Shown: positions 8,462 to 16,133 of the stretch, piece by piece
Numbering within the stretch: the stretch's first letter is position 1
Layout: each line of letters starts with the position of its first letter
Assembly: GCA_965227935.1 (NCBI GenBank)
Contig: CBDDGS010000055.1
Span: 1,860,001 to 1,924,000 of the forward strand
DNA from: JAWPMT01 sp965227935
GTDB taxonomy: Bacteria; Bacteroidota; Bacteroidia; Cytophagales; Cyclobacteriaceae
Direction: 5' to 3'
Length of the DNA stretch: 64,000 bases
Notes under the pieces: model-generated
Told to the model about the DNA's origin: nothing
Databases searched by the model: none
The model's input: the letters and a program-made list of their open reading frames with translations, nothing else
Made by a program: the position numbers and the translations under genes

Positions 8462-10905
8462 ATACTGTGCATCTGCAGGTTGTGACTGTAGACCACAATT
8501 TTTTGCTTTAGATCAGCGGGGTTGAGAGGCTTCACGATGAAGTCATTCATGCCGGCCGCCGTTACCTTCTCATACACGTTGGAGATTGAGTCTGCCGAAA
8601 TGGCGATGATCGGCAGGTCGCGCAGCATGTCGTTGCTCCTGATGAGCTTTGTGAGCTCATAGCCATCCATGATCGGCATCTGTAGATCCAGTAAGACCAG
8701 ATCGTACGAATTCTTTACAATCTTCTCGAAGGCCTCTTTGCCGTTCTCCGCATCATCAGCGTCAATACCCCACTTGTTGAGGAATTGATTGAGGATCATA
8801 CGGTTCATCTCGTTGTCATCTACAACAAGTACTCTTAGACCTTGAGGCACGCCTTCATCGATCTGCTCCATACGGCGGCTAGCCTTGTCTTCGGGACCTG
8901 ACCTCTCAAACTCGAGCACAAAGGAGATGACGGATCCGCCACCCTGTTGACTCTTTACCGTGAAGTCCGAGCCCATCATGCTGATGAGCGCTTTGGCAAT
9001 TGAAAGTCCCAGACCTGATTCCCCATACTTGCGGGAGATGTCGTTGTCCCCCTCCTGGAATCGGTCAAATATCTTTGTGAGATCATCGGGCGCAATGCCG
9101 ATGCCAGAGTCCTCGATTTCAAAGCGTACCCTGACCTTCTCGCCTTTTTCCCTGTTGCAGTATTTGGCCGTCAATCGGATATTACCTTCATCAGTGAACT
9201 TGATGGCGTTGCTCAAGAGGTTGTCCAGGACCTGAGTAAGTCGGAAAGAATCCCCGCTTACGTGGATAGGGATCAAGGGATCAAAGTTGAAGTCGAACTT
9301 GATGTCCTTCTGCGCTGCAGATAGCTTGTAGGTCTTGGCTATTTTCTTGATCGTCTCATGCAAGTCGAAGTCGATGTTGTCTAATTGCAATTGACCTGTA
9401 TACATCCGGTTGAAGTCCAACACGTCATCGATGAGACCCAGCAGCGCGTCCACTGATCTTTCGAGTGTGCCAATATTTCTTTTGATTTCCCCGATATTCT
9501 CTTCCCGGGAGATTAAGTGGGTCAGTCCAACGATGGCATTGAGAGGTGTCCGGATCTCGTGGCTCATGATCGAGAGGAAGTCCTCTTTGACTTTTTCGCT
9601 GTGCTCCACTTCTTGCATCGCACCGCCCAGTTTTTGCGAAAGCTCATCGATCTGTGTGGCCAGATCATGCTTCTGTCGCTCGATCATCTGTTGATTTTCT
9701 TGTCTTTCCTCGATATAAGGTCCTTGGGCCTTTTGGCGTAGGCTTTTGCCAATGATGCCAAGTGAGTAGGCAGATAGAGGAACATGAAGTACCGTGGTGA
9801 GCGCTATGATCAGGTTGCTAGCAATGGGGATGTGCCAGAGTAGGGTCCCTAGTAGGAGTCCCACTACCATGATCACGGTGCCAAGGAAGAAGTACTTGAT
9901 TTCTCCCATGCTCTTGTTGTAAATATTGACGATCACCACTGCGCCCACTGCTGCATCCGCGATCAGGACGTACCTGACCACCTTAGCGACGATCCCAAAG
10001 GAGTCGGGATTGATCATTGCAAGGGAACAAACAGCAAAAAACACCAGGTTCGTGTAACCGGTCCACTTCAGCAGTACCTGGGACTCGAGCTCTACTTTGG
10101 CAGCAGTTGTCACCTGCTCTATCATCCGGTAATAGCAAAAAGGCATCACCAGAATACTGCAGAGAAAGAACCGTACGAGTGTCGGTTGCCCATCTAGTAC
10201 AAACTCCCTGAGGAAACCTGTTGAGAATGTGTAAAACGCCATTGTCGACAGGAGCAAAATGCTAAAACAGGAATAGGCTTTCACCCGCTGCTTGAAATAA
10301 GTGAACAATGTATACCCGATGGCGCAAAGCAGAAATACCAGGAAGGGCACCTGAGTCATGATTGTCAACTGCTGATCCTTCATCCAACCGTCTAGGGTAT
10401 TGAAGGTCAATTCCGTGCTGTGTCCATTCAAGACACCCTCTGTACGGACATAAAGGTCATAGCTTTCATTTTCAGTGAGTTGTATTCTGGCTATGTTGTC
10501 GCTTTGAACCTGACGCTCTGCGCTAGGTACCAGGTAGCCTGTCTTCAGGTGGTTGACCTCCTGTCCTTCCTGGAAAATGAAAACATCGACGTAGTCGTGC
10601 TTGCCAAAGTCAATGATAAATTCTGTTATGTCCGAAGTCTGGATCGCTATTTTCCGCCACAGGGCTTTACCGCTGTTTTTTGACGGCAATTCCTGCAGGG
10701 CACTTAGTGGTCGGAAGCGTGTGTGGGCGGGGTCCGGTGTGGTGACTGTGGCGTCGGTCACACCATAAAAGATTGTTTCGGCTTGATCGTCAGTTTGTAG
10801 TAGGCGATCTATGGTCATCGCCTCCTGACCTACGACGTGGAGTTTCAGGCCGGAAATAAGAATGAAGATAAGAAGTGATCTTAATAAAGTCTTCACAATC
10901 GTCAA
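8449..10905 (-). CDS. Hybrid sensor histidine kinase with 7TMR-DISM sensor and receiver domain
   Basis: This is a membrane-bound two-component sensor. Order of parts: signal peptide (1-26); a periplasmic 7TMR-DISM extracellular domain (about 30-175, with the LWRKIAIQ and DFGKHDYVDVFIF pattern); seven predicted membrane helices (about 183-385); a coiled-coil linker (395-440); a HisKA domain with phospho-acceptor His449 in SHEIRTPLNAIVG; a HATPase with N-box DNLLSNAIKF, DSGIGI and GESGLGLS; and a C-terminal receiver with Asp740 in LVLLDLQMPIMDG and Lys792. It is followed by no DNA-binding output gene, so a separate phosphotransfer protein or regulator is expected. DISM sensors are thought to sense small ligands, often carbohydrates. 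The start codon is TTG at 10905; GTG at 10896 (KTLLRSLLIF follows) is equally plausible. The 3' end overlaps the convergent SirB1-like gene by 13 bases. Confidence 0.9.
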   Translation of the reverse strand: MTIVKTLLRSLLIFILISGLKLHVVGQEAMTIDRLLQTDDQAETIFYGVTDATVTTPDPAHTRFRPLSALQELPSKNSGKALWRKIAIQTSDITEFIIDFGKHDYVDVFIFQEGQEVNHLKTGYLVPSAERQVQSDNIARIQLTENESYDLYVRTEGVLNGHSTELTFNTLDGWMKDQQLTIMTQVPFLVFLLCAIGYTLFTYFKQRVKAYSCFSILLLSTMAFYTFSTGFLREFVLDGQPTLVRFFLCSILVMPFCYYRMIEQVTTAAKVELESQVLLKWTGYTNLVFFAVCSLAMINPDSFGIVAKVVRYVLIADAAVGAVVIVNIYNKSMGEIKYFFLGTVIMVVGLLLGTLLWHIPIASNLIIALTTVLHVPLSAYSLGIIGKSLRQKAQGPYIEERQENQQMIERQKHDLATQIDELSQKLGGAMQEVEHSEKVKEDFLSIMSHEIRTPLNAIVGLTHLISREENIGEIKRNIGTLERSVDALLGLIDDVLDFNRMYTGQLQLDNIDFDLHETIKKIAKTYKLSAAQKDIKFDFNFDPLIPIHVSGDSFRLTQVLDNLLSNAIKFTDEGNIRLTAKYCNREKGEKVRVRFEIEDSGIGIAPDDLTKIFDRFQEGDNDISRKYGESGLGLSIAKALISMMGSDFTVKSQQGGGSVISFVLEFERSGPEDKASRRMEQIDEGVPQGLRVLVVDDNEMNRMILNQFLNKWGIDADDAENGKEAFEKIVKNSYDLVLLDLQMPIMDGYELTKLIRSNDMLRDLPIIAISADSISNVYEKVTAAGMNDFIVKPLNPADLKQKIVVYSHNLQMHSIYSR

Positions 10906-11053
10906 TGCTAGGGTTGTATGCCTTGCGGCAATTGCCTTCGTTGTTTATAACGGAGACTATGCAAACAAGCATCAAAGTGGACTCTTCTACTATTGATTTT
11001 CGATGATCGACCGATATGAATCGTTCAATGGGTATATTCTCCCACAGGCAAAA

Positions 11054-11659
11054 TCACGGCCTGGAATAAACGAGGTAGTACTGTTTTACCTGCTCCAGTA
11101 CCAAAGGAACGTGTATGGTGCCATCTTTCGTGATCAGATCCGCCGCTACCTCATTTTCCAGTAGTTGTATTTTTATGTGTTCTTTGAAGCTGATATTCTT
11201 TTTACCATAGCGCTTGTATATGGCTTCCTTGGCGGCCCATATCACACATAGCGCGAGCTCATTATTTTCGTAGACATACTCCGTCTGGTGCAAAAATTTG
11301 TGTTGGATCTTCACCATTTGCTGGCGTGGCCACTCCACATCTATACCACATGGACCGTTTAGGTCTATCATGACCGATGCGATAGGGAAGGAATGAGAGA
11401 TGGAGATCTGCGCTGTGGAGTTGATCAAAAAGGGCTTGCCGTATTCATCCTTGCGGATGCCCTGAAAGTCAATTCCGAACCGCATACAAAGGTTTTCGAT
11501 GAGGATACGAGTGGCTATCCACTCTGCTAGTTTGTGGGGATGATAGGTGCGTTCGGGACGATGAGGATATAGTTCGCCCAGTTGATCCAGAGGTTCCGAA
11601 ATCTTCCAGATGGCGTAAGCGGAAGTAGCATCGATCCTCTTTGAGAGCATTAAGGGCAT
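11054..11659 (-). CDS. 4'-phosphopantetheinyl transferase superfamily protein (Sfp type)
   Basis: The enzyme transfers phosphopantetheine from CoA to a serine of a carrier protein such as acyl carrier protein. Family signatures are present in order: the GKPFL substrate motif followed by AQISISHSF, the magnesium-binding CGIDVEWPR, and WAAKEAIYKRYGKK. The open frame extends to 11692, but I prefer the ATG at 11659 because the resulting start (MPLMLSKRIDATSAYAIWKI) resembles the usual N-terminus of Bacteroidota members. This gives 201 residues, normal for the family. It is divergent from the WD40 gene, and its 3' side faces the histidine kinase gene upstream region. No biosynthetic cluster is nearby, so fatty-acid ACP is the likely target; that is inference. 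Confidence 0.85.
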   Translation of the reverse strand: MPLMLSKRIDATSAYAIWKISEPLDQLGELYPHRPERTYHPHKLAEWIATRILIENLCMRFGIDFQGIRKDEYGKPFLINSTAQISISHSFPIASVMIDLNGPCGIDVEWPRQQMVKIQHKFLHQTEYVYENNELALCVIWAAKEAIYKRYGKKNISFKEHIKIQLLENEVAADLITKDGTIHVPLVLEQVKQYYLVYSRP

Positions 11660-11698
11660 AAGTGAATTTACGGCAGCCGCGTTTATTAGCAATTGTAA

Positions 11699-11706
11699 TA
11701 ATTTTG
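11699..11706 (+). promoter_or_regulatory. Candidate -7 promoter element for the WD40-DivIVA-FolB operon
   Basis: TAATTTTG matches the Bacteroidota consensus TAnnTTTG and ends 10 bases before the ATG at 11717. No matching TTG -33 element is seen at the usual distance, so this is a weak call; if used, the leader would be only a few bases. Confidence 0.35.
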
Positions 11707-11716
11707 TATCTCTTTA

Positions 11717-12625
11717 ATGGAAGAGATGCCAAAGGTCGAAGTACGAAAAGCTCAGACACTTACGGGTCACAAGGATTCCTTGTTCACAATTGTACAAATC
11801 AATGATCGTGAAATCCTGTCTGCGGGAGCTGATGGCATGATCGTCCGCTGGGACCTTGGTGATCAGGACAAAGGGGCTGTGATTGCGAAAGTGCAATCTT
11901 CTGTGTACGCCATGACCTTGAGTGGCGGCAAGCTTATCGTGGGGGAGAATTTCAACGGCCTCCACGTCATCGATGTCGACGATCAACAGGAGATATCCAC
12001 ATTGGAAATGAAAAACAAGGCCGCCTTTTTTGACATCAAGGTCATTGATGACCAATACTGGTGTGTCACTGGAAGCGGTGAGTTATTGGTCGTCGATCAG
12101 GATATGAGGTATGTACATCAGGGACCTATCAGCGATAAGAGTGCCCGATGCATCGCCGAGGTGCCTGGGAGAGAAGAAGTAGCGGTGGGATGCAGCGACA
12201 ACACCATCAAGATCATTGGCAAAGATGATTTCCGTGTCAGGTTTGAGCTCGAGGCACATCAAAACTCCGTTTTTGCATTGACGATGAGCCCTGATGGGAA
12301 ATATTTGATAAGTGGAAGTAGAGATGCCCACTTGAAGATCTGGAACGTCGAGGGCTACACACTCCATCAATCCATTGTGGCTCATATGTACGCCATCAAT
12401 CACATTGATTTCAGTCCCAATGGCCATTATTTCGTAACTTGTAGCATGGATAAGTCGGTGAAGGTCTGGGACTACGCAACTTTCAAACTCCTAAAGGTGA
12501 TAGACAAAGCCCGCCACGCGGGACACGGTACATCCGTCAATAAGTTACAATGGATGACAGATTCGATCGTTGCATCATGCAGTGACGACCGAACTGTTTC
12601 AGTTTGGGAGATCGACATAAACTAA
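11717..12625 (+). CDS. WD40 repeat protein
   Basis: A 302-residue beta-propeller made of roughly seven WD40 repeats. The clearest are LTGHKDSLFTIVQINDREIL, LEAHQNSVFALTMSPDGKYL followed by ISGSRDAHLKIWN, and IVAHMYAINHIDFSPNGHYF followed by CSMDKSVKVWD. The last blade is SCSDDRTVSVWEIDIN at the C-terminus. There is no signal peptide, so the protein is probably cytosolic and acts as a protein-interaction scaffold; no enzymatic part is fused. The start could also be the ATG at 11726. It is followed after 4 bases by the DivIVA-domain gene and then folB, so the three probably form one transcript. Such WD40 genes are conserved next to divIVA in Bacteroidota to my knowledge, but a shared function is inference. 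Confidence 0.85.
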   Translation: MEEMPKVEVRKAQTLTGHKDSLFTIVQINDREILSAGADGMIVRWDLGDQDKGAVIAKVQSSVYAMTLSGGKLIVGENFNGLHVIDVDDQQEISTLEMKNKAAFFDIKVIDDQYWCVTGSGELLVVDQDMRYVHQGPISDKSARCIAEVPGREEVAVGCSDNTIKIIGKDDFRVRFELEAHQNSVFALTMSPDGKYLISGSRDAHLKIWNVEGYTLHQSIVAHMYAINHIDFSPNGHYFVTCSMDKSVKVWDYATFKLLKVIDKARHAGHGTSVNKLQWMTDSIVASCSDDRTVSVWEIDIN

Positions 12626-12629
12626 AACC

Positions 12630-13511
12630 ATGAAAATTACGCCCATAGAAATAAGGCAAAAGAGTTTCGAGAAGAAACTGCGCGGCTACGACAAAGAGGA
12701 GGTGAGTGCTTTTTTGCTGTCTCTTTCCAATGAATGGGAGCGCGTCCTGGACGAAAACAAGGAAAACAAAATCAAACTTGATCAAGCACTAAAGGAGGTC
12801 GATAAGTTGCGGGAGGTGGAGAATTCGCTCTTCAAGACCCTCAAGACGGCCGAAGACACAGGTGCCAATCTCGTGGATCAGGCCAACAAAGCCGCTGCAT
12901 TGCATCTCAAGGAAACGCAGATGAATGCGGAGGCCATCATGAGTGAGTCCAAGAGCAAAGCACGAGGTATTATCGAGCGCGCAGAACAGCAGGCCAAGGA
13001 GATGATCGAGGAGATGCAGGAGGCCCTGAAGAATCTAGAGAAGAACTATCGCTCACTGGAAAATCAGCGCGACAACCTTTTGAGCGAGTTGCAGAATTTG
13101 GCGTCCGATATCATGGATCGGATGGCTCGGACTACAAAACACAGCGCTTCCTTCAAGGTGGAAGATCACATGAAAAAGGTGCGGAGCATGGTCAGGGACT
13201 CAGAAGCGCGCATCAGGGAGCAGCATCTGGACAGTGCGTCCATCAAAACCGTGCAAATTCCCGATCTGGATCCCCAGTCAAAAGACAGCGTTGAGGAGCT
13301 AAAATCCTTTATCCAATCGAGGAAGGCAGCCCAGAACATGGAGTCGGACCCCGCGACGGAGGGTGGCAGTGCCAAGAAAAAGGAGGAGGCCTCCAAAAAC
13401 GGCAACAAACAAAAAGGTGAGCCGCGTCGTCCCCAGGCGCAGTCCGTTGATTCTTCCAAAGGTCAATCCGAGGAAGGTGGCGAAGGAGGTTCATTTTTTG
13501 ATTCCCTGTAA
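12630..13511 (+). CDS. DivIVA-domain coiled-coil protein
   Basis: The N-terminus (KITPIEIRQKSFEKKLRGYD followed by KEEVSAFL, residues 2-29) is a standard DivIVA/GpsB motif, which binds membranes and marks curved cell regions. Residues ~30-170 form a long coiled coil rich in Glu, Lys and Ala. The C-terminal ~90 residues are low-complexity and charged, with runs such as SAKKKEEASKNGNKQKGEPR, ending in GGSFFDSL. The total of 293 residues is within the range of the family. A role in polar organisation or cell division is suggested by homology, but Bacteroidota members are little studied. The gene lies between the WD40 gene (4-base gap) and folB (19-base gap). Confidence 0.87.
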   Translation: MKITPIEIRQKSFEKKLRGYDKEEVSAFLLSLSNEWERVLDENKENKIKLDQALKEVDKLREVENSLFKTLKTAEDTGANLVDQANKAAALHLKETQMNAEAIMSESKSKARGIIERAEQQAKEMIEEMQEALKNLEKNYRSLENQRDNLLSELQNLASDIMDRMARTTKHSASFKVEDHMKKVRSMVRDSEARIREQHLDSASIKTVQIPDLDPQSKDSVEELKSFIQSRKAAQNMESDPATEGGSAKKKEEASKNGNKQKGEPRRPQAQSVDSSKGQSEEGGEGGSFFDSL

Positions 13512-13530
13512 GAAGACCCTTTGCCAGTAA

Positions 13531-13881
13531 ATGGGAAAGATCAAGCTGGAGGCTATTGAGTTTCACGCCTTTCACGGTGTCTATGCTGAGGAGCGAGAGC
13601 ACGGTAATACATTCAGTGTAGACATCGAAGTCGAGTATCCTTTTGAGAAGGAGGCGGAAAAAGATGACCTGGAACTGACAGTAAATTATGAGGTGCTGTA
13701 CGAGATCACAAAAAAGATCATGGAAGTACCCTCTCATTTGCTGGAGCACCTTGCGATGACAATCGCGCGGGCCATACGTCAAACATTTCCTGATATCTTG
13801 TCCGTGACCATCTCGGTCTCGAAATATAATCCGCCCATCGGTGGGAAGTGCAAGGCGGCGACAGTGACCGTTACGTTGTAG
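13531..13881 (+). CDS. folB: Dihydroneopterin aldolase
   Basis: FolB converts 7,8-dihydroneopterin to 6-hydroxymethyl-dihydropterin and glycolaldehyde in folate synthesis. The 116-residue length is typical. Signature segments are present: IEFHAFHGVYAEEREHGNTF at the start, the NYEVLYEI stretch carrying the conserved Tyr, HLLEHLAMTIA with the substrate-binding Glu, and VSKYNPPIGG near the end with the catalytic Lys. It is the last gene of the WD40-DivIVA-folB set, and its last 11 bases overlap the convergent IscA-like gene. FolD, another folate-cofactor enzyme, is encoded further along at 17.9 kb. Confidence 0.92.
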   Translation: MGKIKLEAIEFHAFHGVYAEEREHGNTFSVDIEVEYPFEKEAEKDDLELTVNYEVLYEITKKIMEVPSHLLEHLAMTIARAIRQTFPDILSVTISVSKYNPPIGGKCKAATVTVTL

Positions 13882-14179
13882 CCGGCTCCTGGTCTTCGAA
13901 GTGAAATCCCCGGGCGTCAGAGCCTTCGTAGAAATCCAACTTCTTTCCAATGATGTACATGAGTTCCCGCTTTTGTATGATGACGGGAATGGATGCGATG
14001 GTGATCGCCAGATCGTCGTCTTTCTGTTTGTCGAAACCCAGGGTGAGCGCCACTGCCATACACCCCTGACCGCCTCTGACCGTTATTCGCAGCTTGTAAT
14101 CCTGGGGTATGCTCTTCTTCTCAAAGATCAGTTTGATTTCCTCGGCCGCTCTTTCTGTTATGGCGATTGGCTCGTGCAT
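13871..14179 (-). CDS. IscA/HesB-like protein lacking the C-terminal CGC ligands
   Basis: The 102-residue product has the fold pattern of A-type iron-sulfur carriers: ITERAAEEIKLIFEKKSIPQ, then LRITVRGGQGCMAVALTLGF and a terminal SDARGFHFEDQEPATT. In functional IscA/ErpA proteins a Cys in the GGCSG segment and a C-terminal CGCG motif bind the cluster or iron. Here one Cys remains (GGQGCM) and the protein ends exactly where the CGCG tail would begin. It therefore cannot use the usual ligand set and may be a divergent or non-cluster-binding paralogue. The start MHEPIAITERAAEE is well placed. The gene is convergent with folB, overlapping it by 11 bases, and stands alone on its strand. Confidence 0.8.
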   Translation of the reverse strand: MHEPIAITERAAEEIKLIFEKKSIPQDYKLRITVRGGQGCMAVALTLGFDKQKDDDLAITIASIPVIIQKRELMYIIGKKLDFYEGSDARGFHFEDQEPATT

Positions 14180-14268
14180 TCTTTTGTCAGTGTTGGAAAG
14201 TGGATCTGTTCCTTCGCGGGGAGCAAAAATAACTAACTTTATCGCACAAACGGTTTTGAATACTCTTC

Positions 14269-14790
14269 ATGCAAGAACTAGTTGAACTCGCCAAGATTTT
14301 AGCACCAGCAGCTCTTATTCTTTATCTAGCTTACCTTTTGGTGCGATCCTTTTTGAACAATCAGCTCGAGGAGCTACAGTTTCAGATCAAACAAAAGGGA
14401 CAGGACACCGTGCTCCCTATCCGCCTACAGGCTTATGAGCGTATCTGTCTGCTCCTGGAAAGGGTATCCCCGGACAATCTGATTCCACGACTCAATAACT
14501 CTGAATATACAGCCGGCCAGTTTCGGCAGATTTTACTTTCAGAAGTACGTGAAGAGTTTAACCACAACCTCTCTCAGCAAGTGTATATGAGCGATGAGGC
14601 GTGGAACTACGTCAAGAGTGCCGTGGAGGACACTTTGTCCATGATCAATGAAGCAGGGCAGAATAGTGAGGCCGAAGATAAGAGCCTCGATTTGGCTAAA
14701 AAGATCTTTGACCTCAAGCTGGAACGCAACCCCGATATGCATACCACGGCATTGCTCTTCGTCAAGGAAGAAGCACGACAGCTCTACTAG
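14269..14790 (+). CDS. Conserved Bacteroidota membrane-anchored protein of unknown function
   Basis: I do not recognise a characterised function. The 173-residue product has one N-terminal hydrophobic helix (residues 8-27, ILAPAALILYLAYLLVRSFL). A cytosolic helical domain follows, with the phrases LPIRLQAYERICLLLERVSP and LSEVREEFNHNLSQQVYMSD. The wording of these segments matches a family I know as widespread and unnamed in Bacteroidota (DUF7935-like), but the number is from memory. It is flanked by an IscA-like gene on the other strand and an NAD(P)-binding protein gene 161 bases downstream, and looks monocistronic. Confidence 0.7.
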   Translation: MQELVELAKILAPAALILYLAYLLVRSFLNNQLEELQFQIKQKGQDTVLPIRLQAYERICLLLERVSPDNLIPRLNNSEYTAGQFRQILLSEVREEFNHNLSQQVYMSDEAWNYVKSAVEDTLSMINEAGQNSEAEDKSLDLAKKIFDLKLERNPDMHTTALLFVKEEARQLY

Positions 14791-14951
14791 GTTTTCCACG
14801 TCGCTGATTGCGTCGTATACCACTCATTTTCAGGTTGATCAAACGGTCGCATGTGATGTAAAAAATGCGATAAGTCTATGGCTGCGGTCCATTAAGAATT
14901 GCTCAATTCTTTATAAATTTCATTTACAAATCAACCCAGTTAACCAGAGAA

Positions 14952-15623
14952 ATGGACGAAAAGACAGCCTTGATCGCCGGTGCCACGGGCCTGGTGGGAA
15001 GGGAACTGCTCAAGCTACTGCTGGAGCAAGACTACTACGACAGGATTGTGGTAGTCACTCGCAAGGAACTCGAAGTCAAAGACAGTCGACTGGACGTAAT
15101 CGTCCTACCGGACTTCGAAAAGCTTCCTGACTATGCCGACCGCCTTAATGTCAGTCATGTGTACTGCTTGATTGGTACCAGCTTAAAGAAGGCTCGTACG
15201 AAAGACAACTTTCGAAAGATCAACTACGAATTCCCTTTGCTGCTGGCAAATGTTGTGAAGGACCTGCCGTCCTTTGAGCAATTAATATTCGCTTCTTCCT
15301 TTGGCGCCAACGCCAATTCTCCGATACTATACAATCGTGTCAAAGGTGAGACTGAGGAGGCCATGCAGGGCCTTGGGCTCAGGTCGCTAAAGATCTTCCG
15401 ATATTCCTTACTCATGGGATTCAAGGGAGAATGGCACTGGAATGAGGAGCTGGCGAAAGCGATGAGTGCTGTGCTTTCATTTTTTGTCATTGGTAGTCGC
15501 CGCAAACTATGGATGATCGAGGGCGCAGAAGTAGCAAAATCAATGTTCCTCATCGCTCAGGAAGGGAAGACCGGACTCGATCAGTTCAAACCAAAAGATA
15601 TGCACAGACTCGCTACTGCATGA
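14952..15623 (+). CDS. NAD(P)-binding oxidoreductase, HTATIP2/atypical SDR-like
   Basis: The 223-residue product starts with a Rossmann nucleotide-binding motif (ALIAGATGLVGRELLKLLL, residues 6-24). It continues with VSHVYCLIGTSLKKARTKDN, ASSFGANANSPILYNRVKGE and FRYSLLMGF, a pattern shared with HTATIP2/TIP30-like atypical short-chain dehydrogenases. The YNRVKGE segment is placed where classical SDRs have YxxxK. The substrate is unknown. The stop codon overlaps the start codon of dtd as ATGA, so the two are probably translationally coupled. The 161-base region upstream contains AT-rich sequence but no exact TAnnTTTG element. Confidence 0.8.
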   Translation: MDEKTALIAGATGLVGRELLKLLLEQDYYDRIVVVTRKELEVKDSRLDVIVLPDFEKLPDYADRLNVSHVYCLIGTSLKKARTKDNFRKINYEFPLLLANVVKDLPSFEQLIFASSFGANANSPILYNRVKGETEEAMQGLGLRSLKIFRYSLLMGFKGEWHWNEELAKAMSAVLSFFVIGSRRKLWMIEGAEVAKSMFLIAQEGKTGLDQFKPKDMHRLATA

Positions 15624-16072
15624 TCATAGTTTTGCAGCGGGTCAGTGAGGCATCCGTGACCATTGAAGGCAGAGTCAATGGCAGCATTTCCAAGGGACTG
15701 CTTCTGCTGGTAGGGATAGAGGAAGAAGACAATCAGGAAGATGTAGACTGGCTGGCTAAAAAGGTCACGCAGATGCGCATCTTCGCGGATTCGGAGGACA
15801 AAATGAACCTCAGTGTGATGGATGTAGGCGGCCAGCTGCTGGTAATTAGTCAATTCACCTTGCACGCGAGCACCAAAAAGGGGAATCGCCCCTCCTTCAT
15901 CAAAGCCGCGAAGCCCGATAAGGCGATTCCGCTATACGAGTCCCTGATCAGCAGCCTGGAGTCTCAAATGAGCCAGCCGGTGGAGACGGGCGAGTTTGGT
16001 GCCAACATGCAGGTATCGTTAGTCAATGACGGCCCTGTCACTATCGTCATCGATTCGAAGAACCGTCAGTAG
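15620..16072 (+). CDS. dtd: D-aminoacyl-tRNA deacylase
   Basis: DTD removes D-amino acids mischarged on tRNA. The frame is open from 15509, but the conserved N-terminus MIIVLQRVSEASVTIEGRVN fixes the start at the ATG at 15620, whose ATGA overlaps the stop of the preceding gene. The family signatures are visible: LLVISQFTLHASTKKGNRPS, containing the SQFTL motif, and the C-terminal NDGPVTIVID corresponding to the family's NxGPVT motif. The length of 150 residues is standard. It is cytosolic and housekeeping; lepA follows after 61 bases with its own promoter-like element. Confidence 0.93.
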   Translation: MIIVLQRVSEASVTIEGRVNGSISKGLLLLVGIEEEDNQEDVDWLAKKVTQMRIFADSEDKMNLSVMDVGGQLLVISQFTLHASTKKGNRPSFIKAAKPDKAIPLYESLISSLESQMSQPVETGEFGANMQVSLVNDGPVTIVIDSKNRQ

Positions 16073-16102
16073 CCCTTTGCACTTTTTATGCGGCCATTGT
16101 GC

Positions 16103-16110
16103 TATTTTTG
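16103..16110 (+). promoter_or_regulatory. Candidate -7 promoter element for lepA
   Basis: TATTTTTG fits TAnnTTTG and lies 23 bases before the ATG at 16134. A TTTG is present at 16076-16079, 23 bases upstream, slightly further than the usual 19-21. A GGAGG ribosome site (16121-16125) follows at the right place. Confidence 0.45.
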
Positions 16111-16133
16111 CACCTCTTTTGGAGGCGTAGTTG

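Noticed and set aside
13309..13950. 213-codon minus-strand open frame across divIVA and folB
   Set aside because: Both plus-strand genes are recognised families and the frame shows no domain; a shadow.
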